Positions 13,909 through 22,236 of a DNA stretch of 28,064 nt are shown in pieces. How positions within the stretch are numbered: the stretch's first letter is position 1; each line of letters opens with the position of its first letter. This DNA comes from an uncultured Dorea sp. Lineage in GTDB: Bacteria; Bacillota; Clostridia; Lachnospirales; Lachnospiraceae. Below the pieces are notes generated by a model. It was not told the origin of the DNA. It searched no databases and worked only from the letters and a program-made list of their open reading frames with translations. The stretch lies in assembly GCA_910578495.1 (NCBI GenBank), contig CAJTRE010000031.1, positions 1-28,064 on the forward strand. Reading direction: 5' to 3'. Both the position numbers and the translations under genes were made by a program.

Positions 13909-13946
13909 AAAAAAGGCGTTGATACTTTGTTATCAATGTCTTTTTT
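13909..13946. terminator. Bidirectional-type terminator
   Basis: Six A plus GGCGTTGATA pairs with TATCAATGTC plus six T (two G-U pairs), loop CTTTGT. It isolates the MarR operon from upstream transcription. Confidence 0.75.
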
Positions 13947-14029
13947 AGATGGAGTGGAATTTTCCACAGTCTCACCGGCTTACTACACAGATACCATGCT
14001 AATTATGGTTGAGAAGTCCACATTATTTA

Positions 14030-14049
14030 AATATTAGTCATCTAATATT
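14030..14049. promoter_or_regulatory. Distal palindromic operator candidate for the MarR regulator
   Basis: Perfect inverted repeat with arms AATATTAG and CTAATATT around TCAT. Its core ATTAGTCATCTAA recurs with one change at the proximal site. Confidence 0.5.
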
Positions 14050-14129
14050 ATCTGTAATAATTTAACAATAAAAAATATTAAATAAATATAAAGTCATTGA
14101 CTTTTTTGGCAAATATTACGAATATATTC

Positions 14130-14142
14130 ATTAGACATCTAA
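14130..14142. promoter_or_regulatory. Proximal operator candidate for the MarR regulator
   Basis: ATTAGACATCTAA contains the palindrome TTAGA-CA-TCTAA and matches the distal site at 12 of 13 bases. It sits just before the ribosome site, where a bound regulator would block transcription start or elongation. Confidence 0.5.
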
Positions 14143-14158
14143 CTAATGGAGGCGTGAT

Positions 14159-14659
14159 ATGATCAATGACAAAGACACATCCATCTTTTGGCTCTTACAT
14201 CAGATTATTCATCTGAGTAAATATCAGGAGATGAAGAAAATGGAAGCGTTGGATTTGAAACCGGGGCAAGCGGGCATATTATTTATGCTGACCTGTAATG
14301 GAAGATTGTCGCAACGGGAACTTGCACAGAAGCTGGGAATTACACCGCCGTCTATGACAGTGGCACTTCGCAAGATGGAGGAGCGAGGTTTGATTGAAAA
14401 GGAAGCAGATGCGGAAGACCAGCGGATTATTCGTATTCAGATTTCTGAAAAGGGAAAAGACTGTATAGAAGAGATTAAGTCTGTAATGGATGAGATGAAA
14501 CAGATTCTTTATGGAAATATGAATCAGGAGGAACGTATATTGTTTCGCCGGATGCTGATAGAGACAAGGGATAGTCTGCTGAATTACAAAGAATTTCAAG
14601 GGCTTGATATGAACTCTATTATCGAGAAAACAAAACCACCGATTAAACATGTATTTTAA
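14159..14659 (+). CDS. MarR-family transcriptional regulator
   Basis: The 166-residue product has the MarR winged helix-turn-helix. A dimerising N-terminal helix leads into LKPGQAGILFMLTCNGRLSQ, then RELAQKLGITPPSMTVALRK as the recognition helix, then MEERGLIEKEADAEDQRIIR as the wing, then C-terminal dimer helices. Such proteins repress multidrug or stress genes and release DNA when they bind small ligands. GGAGG is 7 bases ahead of the ATG at 14159. Two matched palindromes lie upstream, suggesting autorepression. The ABC exporter pair starts 40 bases downstream in the same direction with no terminator, so the three are very probably one operon controlled by this protein. The ligand is unknown. 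Confidence 0.92.
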   Translation: MINDKDTSIFWLLHQIIHLSKYQEMKKMEALDLKPGQAGILFMLTCNGRLSQRELAQKLGITPPSMTVALRKMEERGLIEKEADAEDQRIIRIQISEKGKDCIEEIKSVMDEMKQILYGNMNQEERILFRRMLIETRDSLLNYKEFQGLDMNSIIEKTKPPIKHVF

Positions 14660-14698
14660 AAAAGTATTTGATGAAAGATAAGAAAGGAAAGGCTAGAT

Positions 14699-17014
14699 AT
14701 GAGTAAATTATTCAAATTTTTAAAACCATATGCGGGCGCTGTATTAGCCATCTTCTGCGTACTGATAGTGCAGGCGTACTGTGACCTTTCACTGCCAACC
14801 TACACATCCGATATTGTAAACGTAGGAATCCAGCAGGGTGGAATTGATGAAAAAGTTCCAGAGACGCTGGCAGAGGAAGATTTAAACCATCTTCTGCTTT
14901 TGGTTCCGCAGGAGAAGGCGGATATTGTAAAGCGGGCTTATAAAGAAAGTGATAAGACTTATCAGTATGATGGGACAGTATTTCAATTAAAAGATTCTGT
15001 AAAGGAAGATGAGACTAAGATAGAGGAATTAGCAGATATTCTTGGTAAGCCAATGCTTCTTGCGGCAGGTTTTGATTCCGGCAGTGATATGACAAAGCAG
15101 ATGGAAAACCAGATGAAAGAGCAGATGCGGGCTCAGACGGAAGCGAATATCCAAAAGGGTGCACCAAATGCAGAGGTCATGGAAATGCCAGACATTGACA
15201 ATATGTCTATCTATGATATTTTTGAAATAATGCCGGCAGAACAAAGGGAAGCTATGGTTGTGGAGATCGAGAAGAAATTGGATACTATGCCGGAGATGAT
15301 GGTGGAACAATCTGCTCCTCTCTATATCGGTCAGTTATACGAGAAACTAGGCATGGATACCGGCAAGATGCAGACAGATTACATTCTGTCTACGGGTGGT
15401 AAGATGTTAGCGCTTGCGGCTCTTGGAATGTTTGCAAGTATTCTGGTTGGACTATTAGCGGCTCGTGTGGGAGCAAGTTTAGGACGTGGACTTAGGAGAA
15501 ATGTATTTCGTAAAGTGGTAGCATTTTCCAATGGAGAATTCGATAAGTTTTCAACAGCATCACTGATTACGAGAAGTACCAACGACATTCAGCAGATTCA
15601 GCTTCTGACCGTTATGATTCTTCGAATGGTATTGTATTCTCCTATTCTGGCAATCGGAGGTGTGTACCGCGTCTTTCAGACAAATGTGGAGATGTCATGG
15701 ATTATCGCTATGGCGGTAGGAATTATTTTATTGGTCGTGGTTGTACTATTTTCCATTGTACTGCCGAAATTCAAGGTTGTACAAGATCAGGTAGATCGTT
15801 TGAACCTTGTTAGTCGTGAGATTTTAACCGGACTTCCGGTCATTCGTGCATTTAGTACAGAAAAATACGAAGAAAAACGTTTTGATAAAGCGAATATAGA
15901 TCTTACGAAAACGAATTTATTTGTTAATCGCGCCATGACATTTATGATGCCCATTATGATGCTGATTATGAATGGAATCTCTGTTCTCATTGTGTGGGTT
16001 GGCGGCCACAGCATTGACAACGGCAGTATGCAGGTTGGAGATATGATGGCTTTTATCCAGTATACTATGCAGATTATTATGTCCTTCCTGATGATTTGTA
16101 TGATTTCCGTTATGCTTCCAAGAGCGGCAGTTTCAGCAAAACGTATTGACGACGTATTAGAAAGCAGTACATTGATTCACGATCCGGAGACGCCGGAGAC
16201 TTATGACAAAGTCGGAAAAGGTGTGGTAGAGTTTGATCATGTATCTTTCCGTTATCCGGGCGCAGAGGAAGATGTGCTTCATGATATTTCCTTCGTGGCA
16301 AAACCGGGAGAGACTACAGCGTTTATTGGAAGTACAGGAAGTGGAAAGTCTACCCTTGTGAATTTGATTCCGAGGTTTTATGATGTGACGGAAGGTAAGA
16401 TTACCATTGACGACAAGGATGTAAGAGCCGTATCTCAGCATGACCTTCGGGCAAGACTGGGCTATGTCCCGCAGAAAGGCGTATTGTTCTCTGGTGATAT
16501 TTCCTCTAACATTCTCTATGGAAATCCGGATGGCAGTGAAGCTGAGATGGTGGAAGCCGCACAGATTGCACAGGCGGAAGAATTTATTGAAGAGAAAAAG
16601 AAACGATACAAAAGTCCGATTGCACAGGGCGGTTCTAATGTGTCCGGTGGTCAGAAGCAGAGACTTTCTATTGCCAGAGCGATTGCAAAACATCCGGACA
16701 TTTATATTTTTGACGACAGCTTTTCAGCCCTTGACTATAAGACTGATGTGACGCTTCGTAAAGCGCTGAAAGAAAAGACAGCCGATAGTACGGTATTAAT
16801 CGTTGCCCAGCGTATCAGCACCATTCTCCATGCGGAGCAGATTCTTGTTCTGGATGACGGAGAGGTTGTTGGAAAGGGAACACATAAAGAATTATTGAAA
16901 AACTGCGAGGCGTATTATCAGATTGCCTCTTCTCAGCTTTCCGAAGCAGAGTTGGAGGCTGACATGGGTGATACCAGAGAAAATGTGGCAGCAGATGTAA
17001 AGGAGGTGCAGTAA
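14699..17014 (+). CDS. ABC exporter subunit with degenerate ATP site and large extracytoplasmic insert
   Basis: The 771-residue product fuses a six-helix type IV export domain with an ATPase domain. Helix 1 is residues 13-32; then about 200 polar, methionine-rich residues (35-230) form an insert before helix 2, much longer than usual. The ATPase part has Walker A GSTGSGKST, Q-loop VPQKG, signature VSGGQKQRLSIARA and Walker B IYIFDDSFSALD. The catalytic glutamate after Walker B is aspartate, and the switch histidine is glutamine (VLIVAQRIST). Its own ATP site should therefore hydrolyse poorly, while its intact signature completes the partner's site. That is the known asymmetry of heterodimeric exporters such as BmrCD or TM287/288. 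It lies one base before the partner gene. Drug or peptide export is inferred from the MarR context. Confidence 0.93.
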   Translation: MSKLFKFLKPYAGAVLAIFCVLIVQAYCDLSLPTYTSDIVNVGIQQGGIDEKVPETLAEEDLNHLLLLVPQEKADIVKRAYKESDKTYQYDGTVFQLKDSVKEDETKIEELADILGKPMLLAAGFDSGSDMTKQMENQMKEQMRAQTEANIQKGAPNAEVMEMPDIDNMSIYDIFEIMPAEQREAMVVEIEKKLDTMPEMMVEQSAPLYIGQLYEKLGMDTGKMQTDYILSTGGKMLALAALGMFASILVGLLAARVGASLGRGLRRNVFRKVVAFSNGEFDKFSTASLITRSTNDIQQIQLLTVMILRMVLYSPILAIGGVYRVFQTNVEMSWIIAMAVGIILLVVVVLFSIVLPKFKVVQDQVDRLNLVSREILTGLPVIRAFSTEKYEEKRFDKANIDLTKTNLFVNRAMTFMMPIMMLIMNGISVLIVWVGGHSIDNGSMQVGDMMAFIQYTMQIIMSFLMICMISVMLPRAAVSAKRIDDVLESSTLIHDPETPETYDKVGKGVVEFDHVSFRYPGAEEDVLHDISFVAKPGETTAFIGSTGSGKSTLVNLIPRFYDVTEGKITIDDKDVRAVSQHDLRARLGYVPQKGVLFSGDISSNILYGNPDGSEAEMVEAAQIAQAEEFIEEKKKRYKSPIAQGGSNVSGGQKQRLSIARAIAKHPDIYIFDDSFSALDYKTDVTLRKALKEKTADSTVLIVAQRISTILHAEQILVLDDGEVVGKGTHKELLKNCEAYYQIASSQLSEAELEADMGDTRENVAADVKEVQ

Positions 17015-17015
17015 G

Positions 17016-18845
17016 ATGGAAAGAAGAGGAGGCCATGGCGGTCATGGACCGCATGGAGCTATGGTAGGCGAGAAAGCCAGAGATTTTAAAGGTACCATGA
17101 AGAAATTGATGGGGTATCTTGGGAAGTATAAGATTGGACTATTTTTCGTTGCAGTATTTGCTATTGGAAGCACCATTTTTAATATTGTAGGACCGAAGAT
17201 TTTAGGTAAGGCGACAACGGAAATATTTAACGGCTTAATTGGTAAAGTATCAGGTGGAGCAGGAATTGATTTTGACGCTATAGCAAAGATTCTGATTACA
17301 TTACTCTGCCTGTATCTTTTCAGTGCTGCATTCGCATTTATACAGGGTTACATTATGACAGGAATTTCGCAGAAACTGACCTATCGTATGCGAAAAGAGA
17401 TTTCCGAGAAAATCCAGCGTATGCCGATGAACTATTTTGACAAGATGACGCATGGAGAAGTGCTATCCCGTATTACTAATGATGTGGATACACTGAGTAT
17501 GAGCTTAAACCAGAGTGCAACGCAGGTTATTACATCGGTGACAATGTTAATCGGTGTACTCATTATGATGCTCAGTATCAGCCCTGTGATGACATTAGTA
17601 TCTATTTTGATTTTACCGATTTCCATGGGATTTATTTCGGTCATTGTGAAACACTCACAGAAATATTTTAAAAACCAACAAGAGTATCTGGGACATGTAA
17701 ATGGGCAGGTAGAGGAAGTTTATGGCGGACATAATATCGTAAAAGCGTTTAATAAGGAAGAAGATGTGATTGCCTCCTTTGACCATGACAATGATAAACT
17801 GTATGAATCTGCATGGAAATCTCAGTTTTTGTCCGGTATGATGATGCCTATTATGCAGTTTGTAGGAAACTTAGGCTATGTTGCGGTGGTGATTCTGGGT
17901 GGTTATCTGACTTTGAAGAATAAAATCGAGGTCGGTGATATTCAGTCCTTTATTCAGTATGTGAGAAGTTTTACACATCCAATTCAGCAGGTCGCACAGG
18001 TGGCAAATATGTTACAGTCTACAGCGGCGGCAGCCGAGCGAGTGTTTGAATTTTTAGAAGAAGCAGAAGAAGACCAGACAGTGCCCAATCCGGTACACAT
18101 TGACGGGTTGGAAGGGCGTGTGGAATTTGATCATGTGAGTTTTGGTTACAATCCGGATCATACGATCATTCATGATTTTTCTGCAAATATTGAGCCGGGA
18201 CAGAAGATTGCCATTGTTGGTCCAACCGGAGCAGGAAAAACGACGATGGTTAAATTATTGATGCGGTTCTATGATGTGAACAGTGGATGTATTCGTATAG
18301 ACGGCCATGATATACGTGATTTTAACCGGAGTGAGCTTCGAAAAATGTTTGGTATGGTTCTTCAGGATACTTGGCTGTTTAAGGGAAGTATTGAGGATAA
18401 TATCCGTTATGGAAAATTAGATGCTGACCACGACGAAGTGGTGGAGGCGGCGAAAGCGGCGTATGTACATCGCTTTGTACAGACTTTGCCAGGCGGCTAC
18501 AGTATGGAACTAAATGAGGAAGTTTCCAATGTGTCCCAAGGGCAGAAACAGCTTTTGACTATCGCCAGAGCAATCTTAGCTGATCCGCCGATTATGATTC
18601 TCGATGAGGCTACAAGTTCTGTAGATACTCGTACAGAAGTGCGTATTCAGAAAGCTATGGATAACTTGATGAAAGGAAGAACCAGTTTTGTTATCGCTCA
18701 TCGTCTGTCTACTATTCGCGATGCTGATTTAATTCTCGTTATGAAAGACGGAGACATTGTGGAGATGGGCAGCCATGAACAGTTGATTGAGAAACAAGGA
18801 TTCTATGCAGAACTTTATAATTCACAGTTTGAAAGAAGTGCGTAA
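17016..18845 (+). CDS. ABC exporter partner subunit with canonical ATPase residues
   Basis: The 609-residue product is a standard half-size exporter. A basic, Gly/His-rich N-terminus (ERRGGHGGHGPHG) precedes six membrane helices (about residues 40-320). The ATPase domain has Walker A GPTGAGKTT, signature VSQGQKQLLTIARA, Walker B MILDEATSSVD with the catalytic glutamate, and switch histidine FVIAHRLST. The signature has SQGQ in place of SGGQ; since this motif faces the other subunit's ATP, it matches that subunit's degenerate Walker B and missing histidine. The two together make one active and one inactive site. The pair would act in the cytoplasmic membrane. A GC-rich hairpin follows. The histidine-rich start could bind metal, which is speculative. 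Confidence 0.93.
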   Translation: MERRGGHGGHGPHGAMVGEKARDFKGTMKKLMGYLGKYKIGLFFVAVFAIGSTIFNIVGPKILGKATTEIFNGLIGKVSGGAGIDFDAIAKILITLLCLYLFSAAFAFIQGYIMTGISQKLTYRMRKEISEKIQRMPMNYFDKMTHGEVLSRITNDVDTLSMSLNQSATQVITSVTMLIGVLIMMLSISPVMTLVSILILPISMGFISVIVKHSQKYFKNQQEYLGHVNGQVEEVYGGHNIVKAFNKEEDVIASFDHDNDKLYESAWKSQFLSGMMMPIMQFVGNLGYVAVVILGGYLTLKNKIEVGDIQSFIQYVRSFTHPIQQVAQVANMLQSTAAAAERVFEFLEEAEEDQTVPNPVHIDGLEGRVEFDHVSFGYNPDHTIIHDFSANIEPGQKIAIVGPTGAGKTTMVKLLMRFYDVNSGCIRIDGHDIRDFNRSELRKMFGMVLQDTWLFKGSIEDNIRYGKLDADHDEVVEAAKAAYVHRFVQTLPGGYSMELNEEVSNVSQGQKQLLTIARAILADPPIMILDEATSSVDTRTEVRIQKAMDNLMKGRTSFVIAHRLSTIRDADLILVMKDGDIVEMGSHEQLIEKQGFYAELYNSQFERSA

Positions 18846-18851
18846 GAAAAT

Positions 18852-18871
18852 GCCGGCGGGAAACCGCCGGC
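18852..18871. terminator. GC-rich hairpin between convergent operons
   Basis: GCCGGCGG/CCGCCGGC perfect 8-bp stem, GAAA loop. The T tract is weak on the plus strand (GTTTGGT) and slightly better on the minus strand (ATTTTCTT), so it may end both messages. Confidence 0.65.
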
Positions 18872-18884
18872 GTTTGGTATATTA

Positions 18885-19145
18885 TCATTTTGCTGCTAAT
18901 CCGGAAAGTACAGATTTTACGTGATCAATTTCCTGCTGTGAAGCTTTTGCCGCAGGAACATAGTAGCTTTTTTCTCGTGCTACCTGATAAAGTTTTTCCT
19001 GAGACATTTCGCACTGGTTACGAATCTGTTTCAGACATTGCTTTAATTCTTTGTTTTCTGTCTGAGAGATCATTTCTCCATATCTTACGAGTTCACCGTT
19101 GACGCCTGTTAATGCGTCAGATACCATTATTTTATCGTCTAACAT
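18885..19145 (-). CDS. CotF-like spore coat protein
   Basis: The 86-residue protein starts MLDDKIMVSDALTGVNGELV and continues RYGEMISQTENKELKQCL and QEKLYQVAREKSYYVPA. The pattern of a lysine-methionine opening, Y..M/A..ETEN.ELK..L and a terminal ..YY.PA is that of the CotF/coat-protein helical bundle found in spore coats of Bacillus and Clostridia. AAGGAGG precedes the ATG. It lies 12 bases after the smaller coat-like gene and would share its message. CotF proteins are made late in the mother cell. The protein has no export signal, in line with assembly on the forespore surface from the mother-cell cytoplasm. Confidence 0.75.
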   Translation of the reverse strand: MLDDKIMVSDALTGVNGELVRYGEMISQTENKELKQCLKQIRNQCEMSQEKLYQVAREKSYYVPAAKASQQEIDHVKSVLSGLAAK

Positions 19146-19157
19146 TTCTCTGCCTCC

Positions 19158-19340
19158 TTATAAGAATTTCATCAAATCCTGTTTGTTTTTCATTGCACTG
19201 TTTGCGGCGTCCTGGAAAAGTTGTTTCACCTGTGGATCTTTTGCTTGAGACGCGTAGTCTGTCATTTTACAGTGGCATGTGTCATACCCTCCGATCAGGT
19301 GGCGTAAGTTCTGCAGGTCTAATACTGAGATTTCGGACAT
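19158..19340 (-). CDS. Small CotF-related coat protein
   Basis: The 60-residue product MSEISVLDLQNLRHLIGGYD, then HCKMTDYASQAKDPQVKQLF and a lysine-rich end, is an all-helical peptide of the type encoded next to CotF-like genes in Clostridia. It corresponds to the first helical hairpin of the family, with the downstream gene supplying the second. AAAGGAGG precedes the ATG. The cysteine pair in DTCHC could form disulfide cross-links in the coat, an idea from the sequence only. It is probably co-transcribed with the gene at 18885-19145, from a region with a possible mother-cell promoter. Confidence 0.65.
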   Translation of the reverse strand: MSEISVLDLQNLRHLIGGYDTCHCKMTDYASQAKDPQVKQLFQDAANSAMKNKQDLMKFL

Positions 19341-19372
19341 ATGATGTTCCTCCTTTATTTCTTTTTGTCCCG

Positions 19373-19402
19373 TTTAGTATGTGCAGAAATGAGAGAAATA
19401 TG
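19373..19402 (-). promoter_or_regulatory. Possible mother-cell (sigma-E-like) promoter for the coat genes
   Basis: Reading the minus strand, CATATT (19402-19397) and CATACTAA (19381-19374) are 15 bases apart, close to the sigma-E pattern but with a slightly long spacer. The coat gene starts 33 bases downstream. Weak by itself; supported only by gene function. Confidence 0.3.
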
Positions 19403-19440
19403 TTATCTGTTTTTTCTTTTATGGTAATTTGTAGAAATTT

Positions 19441-20163
19441 TTATAAAAGCTGTATTGTTTTTGCATGTTCCGATTTTTTTGTGAAAAGTGCAAATAGTTG
19501 CCGCATAGCTTCACTTTTTTCAAGCATACATTCCGGATGCCATTGTACGCCGACAGCAAAAGGATGTGAGGAGGATTCAATGGCTTCAATGATGCCATCG
19601 GAAGCAATCCCGGTAAGTTTCAATCCTTTGCCAAGTGTTTTAATGCATTGATGGTGGAAACTGTTGACCTCCATGAACGTTCCACATAATTGACATAGTA
19701 AGCTATTGTTAGAAAAAGAGACTGTATGACAGCTATCCGAACGATTCTCGGATAATTGTATATGATTCAACGAAGAGCGAAGTCTAAGGGAAATATCCTG
19801 ATAGATGGTTCCGCCAAGAGCGAGGTTCAGTACCTGCATACCACGACAGATTCCAAGGACAGGTAATCTCGAATCTAGCGCCTTTTTCATGAAACTCAGG
19901 TGAAATTGATCTGTTTTCTGGTCAGTTTTCCCTATGTCGGTCAATAAGTTTTCTCCGAACAACAGAGGAGTAATGTCGTCTCCGCCACAGAATAAAAATC
20001 CATCACATAACTTCATATAACGCTCCATGTCGGTTTCTTCCGGTACATAAGGAAGGATTACCGGAACAGCGCCGCTTTTCGTTACAGCGTCTACATATGG
20101 TTCGGATACAAATATCTTTTGTTCTATCATTCCGCAATATACAATTCCAATTGTTGGTTTCAT
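19441..20163 (-). CDS. Gamma-glutamyl-gamma-aminobutyrate hydrolase family protein (peptidase C26)
   Basis: The 240-residue protein has the class I glutamine amidotransferase fold used by PuuD and related hydrolases. CDGFLFCGGDDITPLLFGE (near 60-80) is the typical entry loop. The nucleophile cysteine lies in PVLGICRGMQVLNLALGG near 110, and the histidine/glutamate pair is in VGVQWHPE near 218. It would split gamma-glutamyl amides; the natural substrate is not clear. The open frame begins at 20187, but the ATG at 20163 with GGAAAGGAA ahead gives the normal MKPTIGIVYCG start. It is divergent from the dipeptidase at 20234, and the two may form a peptide-salvage pair. Both would act in the cytoplasm, as no signal sequence is visible. 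Confidence 0.88.
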   Translation of the reverse strand: MKPTIGIVYCGMIEQKIFVSEPYVDAVTKSGAVPVILPYVPEETDMERYMKLCDGFLFCGGDDITPLLFGENLLTDIGKTDQKTDQFHLSFMKKALDSRLPVLGICRGMQVLNLALGGTIYQDISLRLRSSLNHIQLSENRSDSCHTVSFSNNSLLCQLCGTFMEVNSFHHQCIKTLGKGLKLTGIASDGIIEAIESSSHPFAVGVQWHPECMLEKSEAMRQLFALFTKKSEHAKTIQLL

Positions 20164-20233
20164 AAGATTTCCTTTCCGAAATAACATTTACAGAGTATAC
20201 TATGATAGAGATTATGTAAGCGGAGGTTTAGTT

Positions 20234-21214
20234 ATGAGATTAATTGATATGCATTGCGATACGATTTGGAAGTTGATGGACTTAGATCAGAGCGGTGATC
20301 TGGTAGAAAATGATTGTAGTATTTCCATTCCAGGGATGAAGACTGCCGGAACGATCGCCCAGTTTTTTGCCTGTTTTACTTATATCGAAGATTATAAAGA
20401 GAAGGATGGATATGAAGGTGCATGGAGCCATTGTATGGAAATGATTGCGTTTCTGGAAAAACAGGCGCAGATGTTCCATGGAGATATAGCGATGGCACGT
20501 TCTTATAAAGATTTGAAGAAAAATGAAGCAGAAGGGAAAATATCTGCATTTCTTACTGTAGAAGAGGGCGGTGTGCTAAATGGACAGATGGATAGACTGG
20601 AAGAATTATATGAAAGAGGGATTCGTCTCATTACCCCAATGTGGAATTATGAGAATTGTCTGGGATATCCGAACAGTAAAGGAGCTTCTGTAATGGCTAA
20701 AGGATTGAAACCATTTGGTATAGAAGCAGTAGAGCGGATGGCAGAACTTGGCATAATTACAGATGTATCCCATGCGTCTGACGGAACATTTGCAGATATT
20801 CTTGCTCATACGAAAAAAGCAGATGGAACAAGAGGGATGGTCGTTGCCTCACATTCTAATTGTCGCACACTATGTGACCATCCGAGAAATCTGACTGATG
20901 ATATGATTCATAGTCTTGCAGAGGCAGGGGGAATTGCAGGGCTTAATTTCTACGGATCTTTCCTAAATGAAAATGGAATGTCCAGAGTCCATGATATGGC
21001 AGAACACATCTTGCATATGATTAAAGTAGGAGGCAGTGAATTCCCTGCTATTGGAACAGATTTCGATGGCTTTGACGGGGTAGAAATACTGGAAATTTCA
21101 AAAGTAGAAGAAATGGAGAAACTGTGGGAGGCGTTAAAAAAGAAAGGCGTTACCGAGAGACAGTTAGATAAAATCTGGCATGAAAATGTGGAACGAGTAT
21201 TAAGTAAAATGTAA
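20234..21214 (+). CDS. Membrane dipeptidase family protein (peptidase M19)
   Basis: The 326-residue protein is a TIM-barrel zinc dipeptidase. MRLIDMHCDTIWKLMD gives the HxD metal pair (residues 7 and 9). The bridging glutamate lies in FLTVEEGGVL near 119, the histidines in TDVSHASD near 182 and VASHSNCR near 206, and the last aspartate in IGTDFDGFDG near 280. All ligands are present. Members cleave dipeptides, some with D-residues. Despite the family name, no signal or anchor is seen, so it is cytoplasmic here. GGAGG precedes the ATG. It is divergent from the C26 hydrolase with a 70-base shared promoter region, and is closed by a palindromic terminator. Confidence 0.93.
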   Translation: MRLIDMHCDTIWKLMDLDQSGDLVENDCSISIPGMKTAGTIAQFFACFTYIEDYKEKDGYEGAWSHCMEMIAFLEKQAQMFHGDIAMARSYKDLKKNEAEGKISAFLTVEEGGVLNGQMDRLEELYERGIRLITPMWNYENCLGYPNSKGASVMAKGLKPFGIEAVERMAELGIITDVSHASDGTFADILAHTKKADGTRGMVVASHSNCRTLCDHPRNLTDDMIHSLAEAGGIAGLNFYGSFLNENGMSRVHDMAEHILHMIKVGGSEFPAIGTDFDGFDGVEILEISKVEEMEKLWEALKKKGVTERQLDKIWHENVERVLSKM

Positions 21215-21239
21215 AATCATACCCGATAGGGTGTATCGG

Positions 21240-21281
21240 AATATTGGGCAGTCGAAAATTTTCCGACCGCCCAATATTTTT
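21240..21281. terminator. Bidirectional terminator, long palindrome
   Basis: AATATTGGGC (21240-21249) pairs with GCCCAATATT (21269-21278), with further pairing inside and T tracts on both strands. It serves the dipeptidase and the minus-strand dehydrogenase. Confidence 0.8.
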
Positions 21282-22218
21282 AATCCATATGTAAATATTC
21301 TTTTATCTGCCCATGGATAATTTCCATAAGTCTTGTTCTTGCCTCCACACTTGCCCATGCTACATGAGGGGTAATGAGCAGACGGCTGCTGTCTTTAAAT
21401 CCCCGCAGGGGGTTTTCTTTGCTCATAGGTTCTACGCTCAGTACATCCAGCCCGGCAGCTTGAATCTGGGAATCATTGAGTGCATCTAAGAGGTCTTGTT
21501 CTGCTACAATCGGTCCTCGTCCAAGATTTAAGAAAATACAGCTTTTTTTCATTTTAGCAAAAGCCTTGGCATTGATCAGATTTTCTGTATGTTCATTTAA
21601 CGGTGCATGGACAGAGATAATGTCAGAAGTCCGGTATAATGTGTCTAAGTCCACCTGTGTATATCCAGCCTGTGGTGCGGCTCCCGAGGGTGAAGCATAG
21701 ATAACAGTTACACCGAAAGCCTCAGCGATGGAAGCTACCCGGCGGCCGATATTGCCAAGTCCGATAATGCCCCATGTTTTTCCTTTCAATTCATAAAAAT
21801 GTTTGGCAAAATGCGTGAACATGGTATCATTCGTATAATGATCGTTTTTTACATAGTCATCATAGTATTTCATATGTTCCAGCAGATAGAAAAGCATGGA
21901 AAATGTATGTTGTGCCACCGATTCTGTGGAGTATCCGGCAACATTTCTCCAGGTAATCTTACGTTTGGCAAGATACTCTTTGTCTAAGTTATTCGTTCCG
22001 GTGGCGGTCACGCATACTAGTTTCAGATGTTTTGCACTGCTGATTGTAGATTCGTTGACGGGAATCTTATTGACAATCAGAATGTCCGCCTCTTTCACCC
22101 TTTCCGGGATTTCTGTTTCTGAAGAAAAAGAATATTTTGTCACATTTCCAAATTGATTGAAGTTTGATAGGTCTATATCGTCACCAATGGTTTTTGCGTC
22201 TAAAAATACAATATTCAT
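21280..22218 (-). CDS. D-isomer specific 2-hydroxyacid dehydrogenase
   Basis: The 312-residue product is a complete two-domain NAD-dependent enzyme that interconverts a 2-oxoacid and a D-2-hydroxyacid. The catalytic domain surrounds a Rossmann domain with IIGLGNIGRRVA (near 150) as the dinucleotide loop. The catalytic triad is arginine in LNLGRGPIV (near 232), glutamate in LDVLSVEP (near 261) and histidine in ITPHVAW (near 285). It resembles the glycerate/hydroxypyruvate reductase subgroup, with ATGTNN and NVAGYSTESVAQH before the Rossmann domain, so hydroxypyruvate or glyoxylate is a reasonable substrate guess. Downstream is the shared terminator; upstream, 18 bases after the Ig-like gene's stop, it may be transcribed with that gene. 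Confidence 0.92.
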   Translation of the reverse strand: MNIVFLDAKTIGDDIDLSNFNQFGNVTKYSFSSETEIPERVKEADILIVNKIPVNESTISSAKHLKLVCVTATGTNNLDKEYLAKRKITWRNVAGYSTESVAQHTFSMLFYLLEHMKYYDDYVKNDHYTNDTMFTHFAKHFYELKGKTWGIIGLGNIGRRVASIAEAFGVTVIYASPSGAAPQAGYTQVDLDTLYRTSDIISVHAPLNEHTENLINAKAFAKMKKSCIFLNLGRGPIVAEQDLLDALNDSQIQAAGLDVLSVEPMSKENPLRGFKDSSRLLITPHVAWASVEARTRLMEIIHGQIKEYLHMD

Positions 22219-22236
22219 AAGATGGCCCCCTTTTGC

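Larger units (their letters stand above)
13892..14158. other. AT-rich regulatory region before the MarR gene
   Basis: No gene is supported here. It holds a terminator (13909-13946) and two palindromic operator candidates with a possible promoter between them (TTGACT at 14097-14102, weak -10 near 14120-14125), all described separately. Confidence 0.5.

Noticed and set aside
16157..16693. Minus-strand frame of 178 codons in the exporter gene
   Set aside because: It is antisense to the ATPase motifs of a clear ABC protein.
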